64,000 bases of DNA from Ancylobacter vacuolatus (GTDB lineage Bacteria > Pseudomonadota > Alphaproteobacteria > Rhizobiales > Xanthobacteraceae): positions 173,357 through 237,356 of the forward strand of contig NZ_JAUSUH010000007.1 in the NCBI RefSeq assembly GCF_030813595.1, in the 5' to 3' direction. A program made the position numbers and the translations under genes. This document shows positions 9,078 through 17,494 of the stretch, piece by piece; positions within the stretch are counted from its first letter, which is position 1; each line of letters opens with the position of its first letter. Below the pieces are notes generated by a model. It saw only the letters and a program-made list of their open reading frames with translations. It searched no databases and was not told where the DNA came from.

Positions 9078-10255
9078 CCAGGAGCGAGGTTGGGTGAGGG
9101 CGTGTCGTCAGCCGGGGCGAGGCAGTATTGCGCCCGCAGCAGGCGTTCACCCTCGCCGGCGATGCGGGCGGCCAGCGCCGCATCCGTCAGCAGCGCCGCG
9201 CAATGGAGCGCGAAGAGCCCGGCGCGATCGGCCACGAGCACGTGCCGGCCGGGCTCGACCTGCAGCCCCCGGACAGCATGCGAGGTGGCCACCAAGGGCC
9301 GTGCGTAGTGCCAGGCTTCCAGCACCTTCAGCTTGGTGCCGCCACCACCGCGCACCGGCGCAATGACAGCCGTGGCCTGGGCGTAAAGGGGACGCAGGTC
9401 GGCGGGCTCGTGGGCGTAGGTGATGCCATGAGCGGCCAGGCGCCGCCGCAGCGACCCTTCCGCCCGGCCGGCGGCGATCACCTGCACGTCCGGCACCAGC
9501 CGGCGCAGGCGGGGCAGCACGGCCCGGGCGAACCAGAGCACGGCGTCCTCATTGGGTGGATAGAACAGCGCGCCGACGAAGAGCAGGGTGCGCCCGCCTG
9601 CCGGGGGCGGCGACGGGACGGGCGGCGCGTCGGCAACGATGCGGTTGGGGCTGGTGCGCACCTCGCCCATGCCCGGCAGGCGGGCGAGGCGGGTGGCGTC
9701 CTCGACGGCGGCGAGGTGAACGGTGCGGTAGGTCGGCAATAACAGCCGCTCGAGCCGGGCGTAGCGCCGCGATTGCACAAGGCGCGCGGCTGCGGCGCGC
9801 CAGCGTCCGCGGCGCAGCGCCAGGCCGGCCAGGCTGCGCCGCGTGGCCGATTCCCAATCATCGCAGTCCATCTCGGCCACGCCTCGCCACGCGGGCGGCA
9901 GATGCGATGCGAGGTCGTGCAGATAGAAGCGGAAGACAAGCACGCGGGCCGGCACCGGGCCGGGCAAGGCGCCCAGCGCGGCGGCGGCCGCCGCGTCCGG
10001 CTCGAACCAGTCCGCCAGGCGACGGCGCATCAGGGCGGGACCGGTGCAGCGCACCACATGCAATGCGCCCGGCAGCGGTGTCCGAGGCACGGGGCCTTCG
10101 GCGCCGCGCGTCACCAGCACGATGTCGAGCTCATGCGTCGCCGCCAGTTCGCAGGCCCAGCGCCAGCCCCGTCGCATCAGGCCCACGCCATCGGGCGAAG
10201 GCAGGACATGGGTCAGCAGGACAGCCCGGCTCCGGGAGGTGCGCGCCCCGCTCAC
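9074..10255 (-). CDS. glycosyltransferase, GT4/GT1-like
   Basis: 393 residues. I chose the GTG at 10255 because it overlaps the stop of the upstream gene as GTGA, like the other joints in this operon, and because protein-like sequence starts there (SRAVLLTHVLPSPDGVGLMR). Reading further upstream in this frame would run through the neighbouring gene. The fold is GT-B: N-terminal SPDGVGLMRRG, then LLFVGALFYPPNEDAVLWF and a C-terminal donor site with APVRGGGGTKLKVLEAWHYA, typical of GT4 enzymes with the P-P-N-x-D motif. Probable job: one sugar transfer in the same glycan pathway. Confidence 0.85.
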   Translation of the reverse strand: MSGARTSRSRAVLLTHVLPSPDGVGLMRRGWRWACELAATHELDIVLVTRGAEGPVPRTPLPGALHVVRCTGPALMRRRLADWFEPDAAAAAALGALPGPVPARVLVFRFYLHDLASHLPPAWRGVAEMDCDDWESATRRSLAGLALRRGRWRAAAARLVQSRRYARLERLLLPTYRTVHLAAVEDATRLARLPGMGEVRTSPNRIVADAPPVPSPPPAGGRTLLFVGALFYPPNEDAVLWFARAVLPRLRRLVPDVQVIAAGRAEGSLRRRLAAHGITYAHEPADLRPLYAQATAVIAPVRGGGGTKLKVLEAWHYARPLVATSHAVRGLQVEPGRHVLVADRAGLFALHCAALLTDAALAARIAGEGERLLRAQYCLAPADDTPSPNLAPG

Positions 10256-11181
10256 GAGACCCTCGGCCGGACAAGCCGGCGCAGCCAGTGGGCCAGGGCT
10301 GAAGGCGCCAGCCCGGCCGGCAGGTGCGGGCGCGCCAGGCGGGCATAGGTGGTACGCGCATGCGCCACATAGGCGGGCGTCAGGCGCCTGTGGTTGAAAT
10401 CGGACATGTCGCGCCGCTCCACGTCCCACCACAGATGGGCCCACAAATGCAGGCTGGTGGCCTCGGGCGGCAGCGCGCGGTCCTGCTCGAAAAGGCCGGC
10501 GATGCCCTCGCGGGTCCAGTCGAGCGCGAAGAAGCGATTTTCGGGTTCCACGCGGATCCAGTGCGGAAATTCGCGGCTGAGCCGATAGGGCAGGAAGGTG
10601 GAGTGGTTGCTCCAGCTGCCGTCGAAGGCGCCGGGCATGCGCTCGATCCAGGTTCGGATAAAGGGCGAGCCGGGCTCGGCCATGATGAGCGCGTTGCAAA
10701 GCGAGCCCTCCGGCGAGGAGGGAGCCCCGACGTCCACACGCTCGCGGCCCATGACACAGGATTCGCCGAACAGGGCAGCGGGCGGTGGCGCCACGAACAG
10801 CGTGTCCATGTCCGCATACACGCCGCCCTGCTCATGCAGCACGCGCAGGCGGATGAAGTCGGACACATGGGCATAGGCGAATCGCTTGATGGTGTCGTCC
10901 CGGTAGTTCAGGTCGAGGCGCCGTTCATGCTCGAGGATCGGTTGCACCTCGATATGCGGGTAAATCCGGTCCCATAGCGGCCCATAGGGCTGGTTGTGCA
11001 GATGCACGACCACGCGATCCGGCCGGTTAACCTCAAGGCAGGACGCCAGGCAGACATAATGCATCAGGTGGAAGGGTTCTGTCTGCGGCCGCAGGCCGAA
11101 GACGAAGTGGTAGATGTTGGGGATACGCTGGGATCCCTCGACGGACCCGGAAAGCGAGGATCTGGCTGTCACGTTGATCAC
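10252..11181 (-). CDS. GT32-like glycosyltransferase with DXD motif
   Basis: 309 residues; first gene of the minus-strand glycan operon. The motif EQGGVYADMDTLFV (about residues 114-127) is the DXD sugar-nucleotide/metal site of the Gly_transf_sug (GT32, Och1/capsular) family, and IPNIYHFVFGL near the N-terminus is the usual first strand. A likely donor is UDP- or GDP-hexose, but the sequence does not decide. It ends in a 4-base overlap with the next gene. The promoter should lie in the 600-bp divergent region upstream, shared with the plus-strand glycosyltransferase. Confidence 0.82.
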   Translation of the reverse strand: MINVTARSSLSGSVEGSQRIPNIYHFVFGLRPQTEPFHLMHYVCLASCLEVNRPDRVVVHLHNQPYGPLWDRIYPHIEVQPILEHERRLDLNYRDDTIKRFAYAHVSDFIRLRVLHEQGGVYADMDTLFVAPPPAALFGESCVMGRERVDVGAPSSPEGSLCNALIMAEPGSPFIRTWIERMPGAFDGSWSNHSTFLPYRLSREFPHWIRVEPENRFFALDWTREGIAGLFEQDRALPPEATSLHLWAHLWWDVERRDMSDFNHRRLTPAYVAHARTTYARLARPHLPAGLAPSALAHWLRRLVRPRVS

Positions 11182-11781
11182 AAAAGCTCTGTAGATCCCT
11201 CACCACGGCGCGAGGCGATGTGTGGATGTCCGGCGTTGGAAGACATCAATGACTATGCCGCTGATTTCCGCCTGCCCGGGGGCTCTTGCCCGCATCTTGG
11301 AGTTCTCCCCGCGCCGCCGGTGCGCCCGTGCCCGCCGCCCCCGAAAAACGCGCGTCGCCCCCTCCTGTGATCGCACCGCGCAAACGTCAGAAAACGTCCG
11401 GGAGCCTGCCCGTCCCAGGTGGGTCGTCCTCTGCCCCTCACGCTCGATGAAAGAAGCGTCTACTCTCCATTACACCGGAAAAAGCGCGCGTCCTCGGCGT
11501 TTATCAAGGTCGCCGCTTGGAATATTTCATATTCTTACTGGCACATGCCTTGATCCTTCATGCGGGACAGGGATCGATATACATCGAAAATAACCCCCTC
11601 CACTCGCAGCGTGGGGTGTACCCAATGCCGGCGGTCCGCTTCGCCGGCGCCGTTGATCCCTGACCCGCGTCGCGCGAAAACCCTGCACGGTTTCGCGCGC
11701 GGCTGCCGCCAACGGCGCTGTCCGAGGAGCCGCTGAATCGATGTGCTATGGTTCACCACGTCGCCAGGACGGTTTTTTGCC
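11182..11781. other. gene-free divergent region between glycosyltransferase genes
   Basis: About 600 bp between the start of the GT32-like gene (minus) and the GT4 gene (plus). Short open frames exist but none has protein-like composition or a recognisable family. It is locally more AT-rich than its surroundings around 11520-11600, consistent with promoter sequence for both directions. I could not identify a specific box with confidence. Confidence 0.5.
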
Positions 11782-13089
11782 ATGAGTTTCCGTTCGTCCG
11801 CCGCCCGTCCGGTGCTGCGCTATATCGGTTTGGGCGACAGGAGCGGCTATGCGGTGGCGGCGGCCGCACTGGTGCGTGCCTTGCGGGATGCAGGTGCCCA
11901 GCTGGCGTGGGAGCCCCTGCTTCCCGGCGGGGACCTGGGCCTGGGATATCAGACTGCCGTCTCGCCCGAGGCCGGCCCGGAAGATCTCCGGTTCTTGCGT
12001 GACGATGCGCGGAAATGCGACGTGGCCATCGTCCACTTCGTGCCCGAATATTACCCGCACTTCATCGGGCGCGAGCGCCGCCGCGGCACGCGCTGCGTGG
12101 TCGGCCATACCGTGTGGGAGACCGACCGGCTGCCGGGCCACTGGCCGGCGCTGATCAATCGGCTCGATGCCGTGATCGTGCCCAGCGAATGGAACCGGCA
12201 GGTCTTCCGCGACAGTGGCGTGGTGATCCCGATCTGGGTCGTGCCGCATTTGCCCCGACCCGAGCGTGCGGCCACTGTCGAGGACCGGGAGCGGCTGCAG
12301 CGACGCCTGCCGCCGTTGCAGGGCCGGCGGATCTTCTACACCGTCTCGACATGGCTGGAGCGCAAGTCCATTGGCCCGCTGGTGGCGGCCTTCGCCGAGG
12401 CCTTCAGCTACGACGATCCCGTGGCGCTTGTGATCAAGACCAGTGCTCACGATCTGGAGCGGGTGCGACGCGATCCCGGGCATGAGGGCGAAAGCGTGCC
12501 GGTGCTGCCGCAGTTCGAGGCGATGATCGGCCGCGCCGTGCTGCGCCATGGCCGCCTGCCGCCCCCCATCTGCCTGCTCACCGACGATCTGCCGGATGGC
12601 GAGCTGCACGCCCTGCATGCGCTGGGCGACTGCTTCGTGTCGCTGTGCCGCGCCGAAGGCTGGGGGCTCGGCGCCTTCGAGGCCGCCTGGGCCGCGCGCC
12701 CGGTCGTGATCACCGGCTGGGGCGGGCCCACGGCCTTCCTCCGGTCCGATGCGGCCTATTTCGTGGACTGGTCCATGGCGCCGGTGCGCCCCGGCGAGGC
12801 CAATGGCAGCTACACGCCGGACCAGCACTGGGCCGAGCCTGACATGAGCTCGGCCGTGGCGGCGCTGCGCGCTGTCGCGGCCGATCCTGCCGAGGCGGCA
12901 CGGCGCGGTGCGCTGGCCGCGCGGCACATCCGGCACTCCATCGTGCCGGCGGCGGTGGCCGATGATGTGCTGGAGCGCCTCGCCACCCTGGTGCCGGGCC
13001 CGCCGGCTGCGAAACCTCGTGCCGGCCTGCCGAGCCGGGCGCTGCGCCGCGCCCGCGCCGCGCTAAGGGGCGTATTCGCCGCCAGGTGA
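11782..13089 (+). CDS. glycosyltransferase, GT4 family
   Basis: 435 residues. The ATG at 11782 is preferred over an in-frame GTG at 11743, because AGGACGG sits 9 bases before it and the GT-B fold starts right after it (LRYIGLGDRSGYAVAAAALV). The donor-binding half carries SLCRAEGWGLGAFEAAWAA, the E-x7-E type signature, followed by GWGGPTAFL. The gene is transcribed away from the four-gene glycosyltransferase operon and probably serves the same glycan. There is no signal peptide or membrane segment, so it should act at the cytoplasmic face. Confidence 0.85.
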   Translation: MSFRSSAARPVLRYIGLGDRSGYAVAAAALVRALRDAGAQLAWEPLLPGGDLGLGYQTAVSPEAGPEDLRFLRDDARKCDVAIVHFVPEYYPHFIGRERRRGTRCVVGHTVWETDRLPGHWPALINRLDAVIVPSEWNRQVFRDSGVVIPIWVVPHLPRPERAATVEDRERLQRRLPPLQGRRIFYTVSTWLERKSIGPLVAAFAEAFSYDDPVALVIKTSAHDLERVRRDPGHEGESVPVLPQFEAMIGRAVLRHGRLPPPICLLTDDLPDGELHALHALGDCFVSLCRAEGWGLGAFEAAWAARPVVITGWGGPTAFLRSDAAYFVDWSMAPVRPGEANGSYTPDQHWAEPDMSSAVAALRAVAADPAEAARRGALAARHIRHSIVPAAVADDVLERLATLVPGPPAAKPRAGLPSRALRRARAALRGVFAAR

Positions 13090-13235
13090 AGGCGCGGGAC
13101 TCCGGCCGCATGAGGCGCCTCCGGAGAAAGCCTCTCGGCGCGGCTCCCGATCGCCGCCGCGAGGCCATCCGCTCAATGGAGCTCTTGGCCCCGGCTCGGC
13201 GGATCAGGCTGCCGTGGCGGCCAGTCGATGAGCGC

Positions 13236-13733
13236 TCAGCGCGACAGGCGGTTCTCGTCGTCGATGAGGACGAGGCGGGCGGGGGCCGCGCTGGCCCAGC
13301 GCCAGAGGACCAGATTCACATCCTCCGCCGTCGCGCCGGGCGCGAAGCTGCGCACCAGCAGGGCGTTATAGCCGGCGTCGATCAGGCGGCGGGCAAAGGC
13401 CTGTGTCCGGGCCTCCCCGGTGGCCCGCATTTCATCGCGCCAGCCGGCATCGGCGAGCGCGGCCGTATCCATGCCCTCGCTCATGAGCGCGGCCGTGTCG
13501 CGGCCGTCAAAAATCCGATGGATCTCGGCGTCGTAGGAAACCAGCGTCGTCGGCTGCAGATTGCCCACCTGGTTGGCCTCGCGCAGCGCGGTTAGGACCG
13601 TCAGCGATGTGTAGAGCGCCGGCACGCCCTTCGCATTGAAGCGCCCGCCATAGAGTTCCGCGCCACGGCCCGACAGCGGCTCGCGTGCATGGATCGGGTT
13701 CAGCGCCCGATAAAGCTTGCCGACATACTGCAT
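13236..13733 (-). CDS. RES-domain toxin
   Basis: 165 residues. The protein shows the RES fold residues: R in LYRALNP, E/GGRFNAKG in the N-terminal half (GRGAELYGGRFNAKGVPALY), and S in LYTSLTVLTALREA. RES toxins of the Xre-RES/MbcTA type II family kill by consuming NAD+ (family knowledge). It lies 6 bp behind the antitoxin gene on the same strand, the normal order for this family. Its position at the edge of a glycan island suggests a stabilising module or a transferred segment. Confidence 0.88.
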   Translation of the reverse strand: MQYVGKLYRALNPIHAREPLSGRGAELYGGRFNAKGVPALYTSLTVLTALREANQVGNLQPTTLVSYDAEIHRIFDGRDTAALMSEGMDTAALADAGWRDEMRATGEARTQAFARRLIDAGYNALLVRSFAPGATAEDVNLVLWRWASAAPARLVLIDDENRLSR

Positions 13734-13739
13734 GCGTGG

Positions 13740-14090
13740 TCAGGCGTGGATGCCGGCATCGACCGCGTCGATATAGTCGAGCACGTCGTCGGCTCGGCCC
13801 ATCCGCACCAGCTGCATCGCCGTCTGGCCGGAAAATCCCGACAGAGGCTCCGAGCGATACCAGGCATACGCCATCAGTGCCGAGCCGACGCGCGGCTCGA
13901 CCTTGTTGATGATTTCGACCATCTCGCGCAGACGACGCTGGGTCTTGTCCGAACGGATCCGGTCCTTGCGCTGGATCGCATCCCGGCCAAGCCCCGTCGT
14001 GCGGGCGATTTCGTCATTCGTGGTTCGCAGCGTCTCGGCGATCCGTCGCGGCGCGAAAATGCCGTCATCCGCATATTGGGCCAGACTCAT
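13740..14090 (-). CDS. Xre/MbcA/ParS-type antitoxin (DUF2384)
   Basis: 116 residues. The N-terminal half has an HTH-like segment (TNDEIARTTGLGRDAIQRKD), and the C-terminal half is the MbcA/ParS toxin-binding domain (ending GRADDVLDYIDAVDAG). It precedes the RES toxin by 6 bp. A strong ribosome site AAGGAGG is at 14099-14105, 8 bases before the ATG. A perfect inverted repeat lies at 14125-14142, where autoregulation by the antitoxin or the complex would be expected. Expected action: binds and neutralises the RES toxin. Confidence 0.87.
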   Translation of the reverse strand: MSLAQYADDGIFAPRRIAETLRTTNDEIARTTGLGRDAIQRKDRIRSDKTQRRLREMVEIINKVEPRVGSALMAYAWYRSEPLSGFSGQTAMQLVRMGRADDVLDYIDAVDAGIHA

Positions 14091-14124
14091 CGCTCAGGCC
14101 TCCTTGCCATTACGCCATCAATAT

Positions 14125-14142
14125 TGACGCAATATAGCGTCA
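14125..14142. promoter_or_regulatory. inverted repeat upstream of antitoxin gene, probable operator
   Basis: TGACGC-AATATA-GCGTCA: perfect 6-bp arms around an AT-only 6-bp centre, 35 bp upstream of the antitoxin ATG. Toxin-antitoxin operons are usually repressed by their antitoxin at such palindromes, so this is the best operator candidate. The AT-rich centre could overlap the -10 region. Confidence 0.6.
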
Positions 14143-14224
14143 GATGGGGTGGGGTTCAAGGAGAGGCCGCGCGCAAGATGCGGCGGGCGGGAGGCGGCCG
14201 CCGCTGTGGGCGGCGGCAGAGGTG

Positions 14225-14250
14225 GCGCGGCCCGCAAACCCGGGCCGCGC
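14225..14250 (-). terminator. GC-rich hairpin after dps
   Basis: GCGCGGCCCG pairs perfectly with CGGGCCGCGC around a 6-base loop, two bases after the dps stop codon. There is no clear U-tract, so it may act as a 3' stability element or weak terminator rather than a classical intrinsic terminator. Confidence 0.5.
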
Positions 14251-14252
14251 GA

Positions 14253-14780
14253 TCAGCCCCGGGCCTCGTCCTTGCGGCCGGACTCGAACAGGAACCAGCT
14301 GCGGCGCTCGGTCTCGTCGATCCAGTTCTCGATCAGGCTGGCGCTGGCGACATCGCCGTGCTCGTCGCAGACCGCGTGGGTGGCGCGCAGGAAGCCGGTG
14401 AGCGCGACATTGTCGCTGCACAGTTCGGCGAGCATGTCCTGGGCGGTGACGAAATCCGCGTCATTGTCCTCAAGTCGCGACAGGCGGGCAATATGGCCGA
14501 CCGAGCGCAGCGTCGTGCCGCCCAGCTTGCGAACGCGTTCCGCGAGGGCGTCGGTCATGGCGAAGATCTGGTCGCCCTGCTCGTCGAGCATCAGGTGGTA
14601 GTCGCGGAAATGCGGGCCCGAGAGGTGCCAGTGGAAGTTCTTGGTCTTCAGGTAGAGCGTGAAGACATCGGCCAGCAGGGTGGTCATGGCGGCGGCGAGG
14701 TCGACCACCGCGTTGGAGGGCAGCGAGGTGGGGGTCGCCAGCGGTGCAAGCCGGCGCTTCTTGGTGGCTTCGATGTCCAT
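14253..14780 (-). CDS. dps: Dps-family ferritin-like DNA-binding protein
   Basis: 175 residues from the ATG at 14780, which has GGAG 6 bases upstream; an ATG four codons earlier has no ribosome site. Ferroxidase ligands align one residue off E. coli Dps: H50, H62, D66, D77 and E81, with the family motif FHWHLSGPHFRDYHLMLDEQ. Dps proteins form dodecameric shells that oxidise and store iron and protect DNA from peroxide. The basic N-terminus (ATKKRR) could bind DNA. It follows a single-domain receiver gene on the same strand, and a dead copy of it lies at 51522-52044. Confidence 0.93.
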   Translation of the reverse strand: MDIEATKKRRLAPLATPTSLPSNAVVDLAAAMTTLLADVFTLYLKTKNFHWHLSGPHFRDYHLMLDEQGDQIFAMTDALAERVRKLGGTTLRSVGHIARLSRLEDNDADFVTAQDMLAELCSDNVALTGFLRATHAVCDEHGDVASASLIENWIDETERRSWFLFESGRKDEARG

Positions 14781-14902
14781 GACAGGCTCCATTGGGGTGG
14801 GTTCGGGTTGCGGTTTTCGAGACATGGCGAGGCTGAACATGCGCCGCAGAGGGGCGTTCGTCTTGCCATCTTGAACGGTCAGGGCGTGCTGGCGGAGCAC
14901 GT

Positions 14903-15286
14903 CTAATGGGGTCGAGGCTGGCCTTTGAGCGCTTCAAACACAAAGCCCATGATGGTGTCGGCGTCGAAGGGCTTGGCGAGGAAGCCGACGGCCCCGGCCT
15001 CCTCCACCCGCCGCCGCACCCGCTCCTCGGGAAAGCTGGTGATGAAGATGACCGGCAAGCCTGTGCCACGCGCACGCAGAACATCGAACAATTCGATGCC
15101 GCTCATATCAGGCATCTGAACATCGGTGATCACGCAATGGGTGTCCGCCATCCTCGACGAGGCGAGAAAGGCTTCTGGCGAAGCAAAAACGCTCGTCTTG
15201 AAGCCGAAAGAGCGGACAAGGCTTTCGGTTGCCACACGCACCGATTCATCATCATCGATGATGGCGATCATCGGAACGTCAGACAC
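14903..15286 (-). CDS. single-domain response regulator (receiver only), copy 1
   Basis: 127 residues, GTG start with AAAGGAA upstream. It is a receiver domain alone: acidic pocket D11-D13, phospho-acceptor D55 in ITDVQMPDMSG, switch T/S at 83-84 and K105 in LAKPF. No output domain follows, so it should work as a phosphate shuttle/sink or by protein contact. It sits between the FixJ-like regulator gene and dps, with its own promoter element at 15364-15378. About 70% identical by eye to the receiver at 50987-51370 and about half identical to the one at 32290-32664. Confidence 0.92.
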   Translation of the reverse strand: MSDVPMIAIIDDDESVRVATESLVRSFGFKTSVFASPEAFLASSRMADTHCVITDVQMPDMSGIELFDVLRARGTGLPVIFITSFPEERVRRRVEEAGAVGFLAKPFDADTIMGFVFEALKGQPRPH

Positions 15287-15363
15287 GAGATATTCCTTTC
15301 GCGGTCAAAGCGGCACGCCTTGGCGCGTCCCCATGAGAATGGCGCGAAAGGACCGAGATTCAC

Positions 15364-15399
15364 ATTATACTGAGGTTTGCAATTTAGGCTTTTGTGATG
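15364..15399 (-). promoter_or_regulatory. promoter element of receiver-dps module, copy 1
   Basis: Read on the minus strand, AAACCTCAGTATAAT (15364-15378) ends in a perfect TATAAT, 77 bases before the receiver's GTG. The whole 36-bp stretch matches 50875-50910 at 30 of 36 positions without gaps. The upstream end overlaps the last codons of the FixJ-like gene. No convincing -35 hexamer is visible at 17 bp, so an activator or alternative sigma factor may be needed. Confidence 0.6.
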
Positions 15400-16040
15400 C
15401 CAAGCCCGAGCGTTTCCGCCATGCGCACCAGATCCGCCAGGGATTTGGCGTTCATTTTACGCATCACATGGCCGCGATGTATCTTCACGGTGATTTCCGA
15501 CAGATTGATCTGCGCGGCCACCTGCTTGTTCATCAGGCCAGAGGTCACAAGCGACATCACTTCCTTCTCGCGCGCGGTCAGCGACTGGTACAGCGCGCGG
15601 ATATCGGTCGAGGCCTTGTCGGCCTCGCTCTGCTTGCGGTCATTTTCCAGCGCCGTGGCCACGGCGTCCAGCATGTCCTGATCGCGGAACGGCTTGGTCA
15701 GGAAGTCGACCGCGCCGGCCTTCATCGCCCGCACCGTCATTGGAATATCGCCATGCCCCGTCATGAAGATGATCGGCATGTTCATCGGCGATGTCGCGAT
15801 CTGCGACTGGAAGTCGAGCCCGCTGACGCCCGGCAGGCGAATGTCCAGCACCAGGCAGCGCGGCACGGCGGGGGGCTTGGCGGCAAGCAGTTCCGCTGCC
15901 GAGCCGTAGAGCTCGACGCGCAGACCAACCGAGCGGAACAGGCTGCTCAGCGCCTCGCGCAGCTGCTCGTCATCATCGACCACGATCACGGTGGGCGCGG
16001 CAGGAGCGGCGGGCGAGCGGCTGGAGGACGAGTTGGACAT
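15384..16040 (-). CDS. FixJ/NarL-type response regulator
   Basis: 218 residues from the ATG at 16040 (a GTG one codon earlier is equally possible; both overlap the kinase stop). The receiver domain has VVDDDEQ, phospho-acceptor D66 in LVLDIRLPGVSG and K118 in LTKPF. The LuxR-type HTH is at about 150-210 (LTAREKEVMSLVTSGLMNKQ). Family expectation: phosphorylated by the PAS kinase encoded immediately upstream and then activates transcription as a dimer. The targets could include the downstream receiver-dps genes, but no binding-site evidence exists. Confidence 0.93.
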   Translation of the reverse strand: MSNSSSSRSPAAPAAPTVIVVDDDEQLREALSSLFRSVGLRVELYGSAAELLAAKPPAVPRCLVLDIRLPGVSGLDFQSQIATSPMNMPIIFMTGHGDIPMTVRAMKAGAVDFLTKPFRDQDMLDAVATALENDRKQSEADKASTDIRALYQSLTAREKEVMSLVTSGLMNKQVAAQINLSEITVKIHRGHVMRKMNAKSLADLVRMAETLGLGITKA

Positions 16041-17494
16041 CACGGCACCAGTTCCTTCAATGCGGGCAGTTTGACGGTGAAGCTCATCCCATGATCGGCA
16101 TTGGCCACAAATGAAATACGTCCGCCATGGGCTTCTATGATCGAACGGCAGATCGACAGCCCCATGCCAAGCCCCTCCTTCTTCGTGCTGTAGAAGGCGG
16201 TGAAGAGCTGTTCCGCGCTCTGCGGATCGATGCCGATGCCGGTGTCACGCACCTCTACCGTGGCGATGCGCTCGCCGTCGGGCCCGCTGCCGTCGCGGGT
16301 GGCGATCGACAGCGTGCGGGCCCGTCCCGTGACGCCAGCCATGGCCTGTATGGCGTTCATCAGCAGGTTGATGACGACCTGCTGCAACTGCACGCGGTCG
16401 CCTGAAATGTCGGGCAGCGCGGCGTCGAGCGTGAGCCCGACGCTGACGCTGTGCGAGGCAGCCTCCCGGTCGACCAGCGCCAGCGCGTCCTCGACGACGT
16501 CGTTCAGATTGACCGGCATGTGATCGGGATCGGCGCGGCGGGCCAGCGCCCGCAGGCGGGCGACCACGTGGCTGGCGCGCTTGCCATTGCTGATCATGCG
16601 CTCCACCGAGGCGCGGGCTTCGCCAAGGTCCGGCACCTCGCGCCCGAGCCAGCGCAGGCATGCCTCGCCATTGGTGACGACGGCCGCGAGCGGCTGGTTG
16701 ACTTCGTGAGCGATGGAGGCGGTGAGTTCGCCCATGGTCGCGACGCGCGTCGCGTGGGCAAGCTCGGTCTGGGCCTTTTGCAGCATCGCTTCCGAGCGTT
16801 TGCGTTCGGTGATGTCGTTATTGGTTTCCATCACCGCGACCGGGCGGCCCGCCTTGTCCATTTGCAACGACCATCGGCTGAGAACGGTCACCTGCGTGCC
16901 GTCCCGCTTGAAATGCGTGAGTTCGCCGGCCCATTGGCGGTCCGCCAGCAGCGCGGCCTGGATACTGGCCGGCGTGTCGGGAAACCGGGTGCGCAGCAGG
17001 CTGGCGGCCGTCTGGCCAAGGGCTTCCGCCCGGCTCCAGCCATAGAGCTGTTCCGCACCCTGGTTCCAATAGGTGATCCGGTCGGCCATATCGCGCACGA
17101 AGATGGCGTCATGGGTAAGGTTCAGCAGGTTGGCCTGCTCGCGCAGCGCCGACGTCACCTGCTGGTTTCGCAGGGTCAGCAGACTGGTGATGGTGATGGC
17201 GGAAAGGCTCACGCCCAACCGGACCAGCGCCGAGCTGTCCCAATCATGCTGGTGCACGATCAGGAAGCTGATGGTGGTGAGGGCGATGCAACCGCCGGAA
17301 ACCGCCAGCACGCCGCGACGCCCGAGGAAGTGGGCCGACGGCATGATGACCGCGACGTAGAGAACGGCAATGGCGGTGTCGAGCGGCGTGAGCGTGTCGA
17401 CGGCAAAGATCGGTGCGGCCATGATGAAGGCGATGACCGGGAAGAAAAAAGGAGAACCCGCACCGTTCTCTCCGCGCGTACCCTTTATAGCCAC
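16040..17494 (-). CDS. membrane PAS-domain sensor histidine kinase (FixL-like)
   Basis: 484 residues, GTG start with an AGGGGGG stretch before it. Four hydrophobic N-terminal segments (about 16-34, 39-54, 61-80, 92-108) anchor it in the membrane. A PAS domain follows at about 118-235 (ITYWNQGAEQLYGWS), then the H-box ASIAHEVNQPLAAV with H263, N-box LLMNAIQAM and G-boxes DTGIGI and GLGMGLSICRSI. The PAS lacks an obvious FixL haem-type signature, so the signal is unknown. The gene overlaps the FixJ-like regulator gene, which makes them a cognate pair. Confidence 0.93.
   Translation of the reverse strand: MAIKGTRGENGAGSPFFFPVIAFIMAAPIFAVDTLTPLDTAIAVLYVAVIMPSAHFLGRRGVLAVSGGCIALTTISFLIVHQHDWDSSALVRLGVSLSAITITSLLTLRNQQVTSALREQANLLNLTHDAIFVRDMADRITYWNQGAEQLYGWSRAEALGQTAASLLRTRFPDTPASIQAALLADRQWAGELTHFKRDGTQVTVLSRWSLQMDKAGRPVAVMETNNDITERKRSEAMLQKAQTELAHATRVATMGELTASIAHEVNQPLAAVVTNGEACLRWLGREVPDLGEARASVERMISNGKRASHVVARLRALARRADPDHMPVNLNDVVEDALALVDREAASHSVSVGLTLDAALPDISGDRVQLQQVVINLLMNAIQAMAGVTGRARTLSIATRDGSGPDGERIATVEVRDTGIGIDPQSAEQLFTAFYSTKKEGLGMGLSICRSIIEAHGGRISFVANADHGMSFTVKLPALKELVP

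Noticed and set aside
10256..10699. Longer version of the third glycosyltransferase gene
   Set aside because: It would run through the coding region of the GT32-like gene; the GTG at 10255 gives the same 4-base overlap seen at the other joints.
14781..14900. N-terminal extension of dps to the ATG/TTG codons near 14900
   Set aside because: The extra residues are not Dps-like and lack a ribosome site; GGAG at 6 bases supports the start at 14780.
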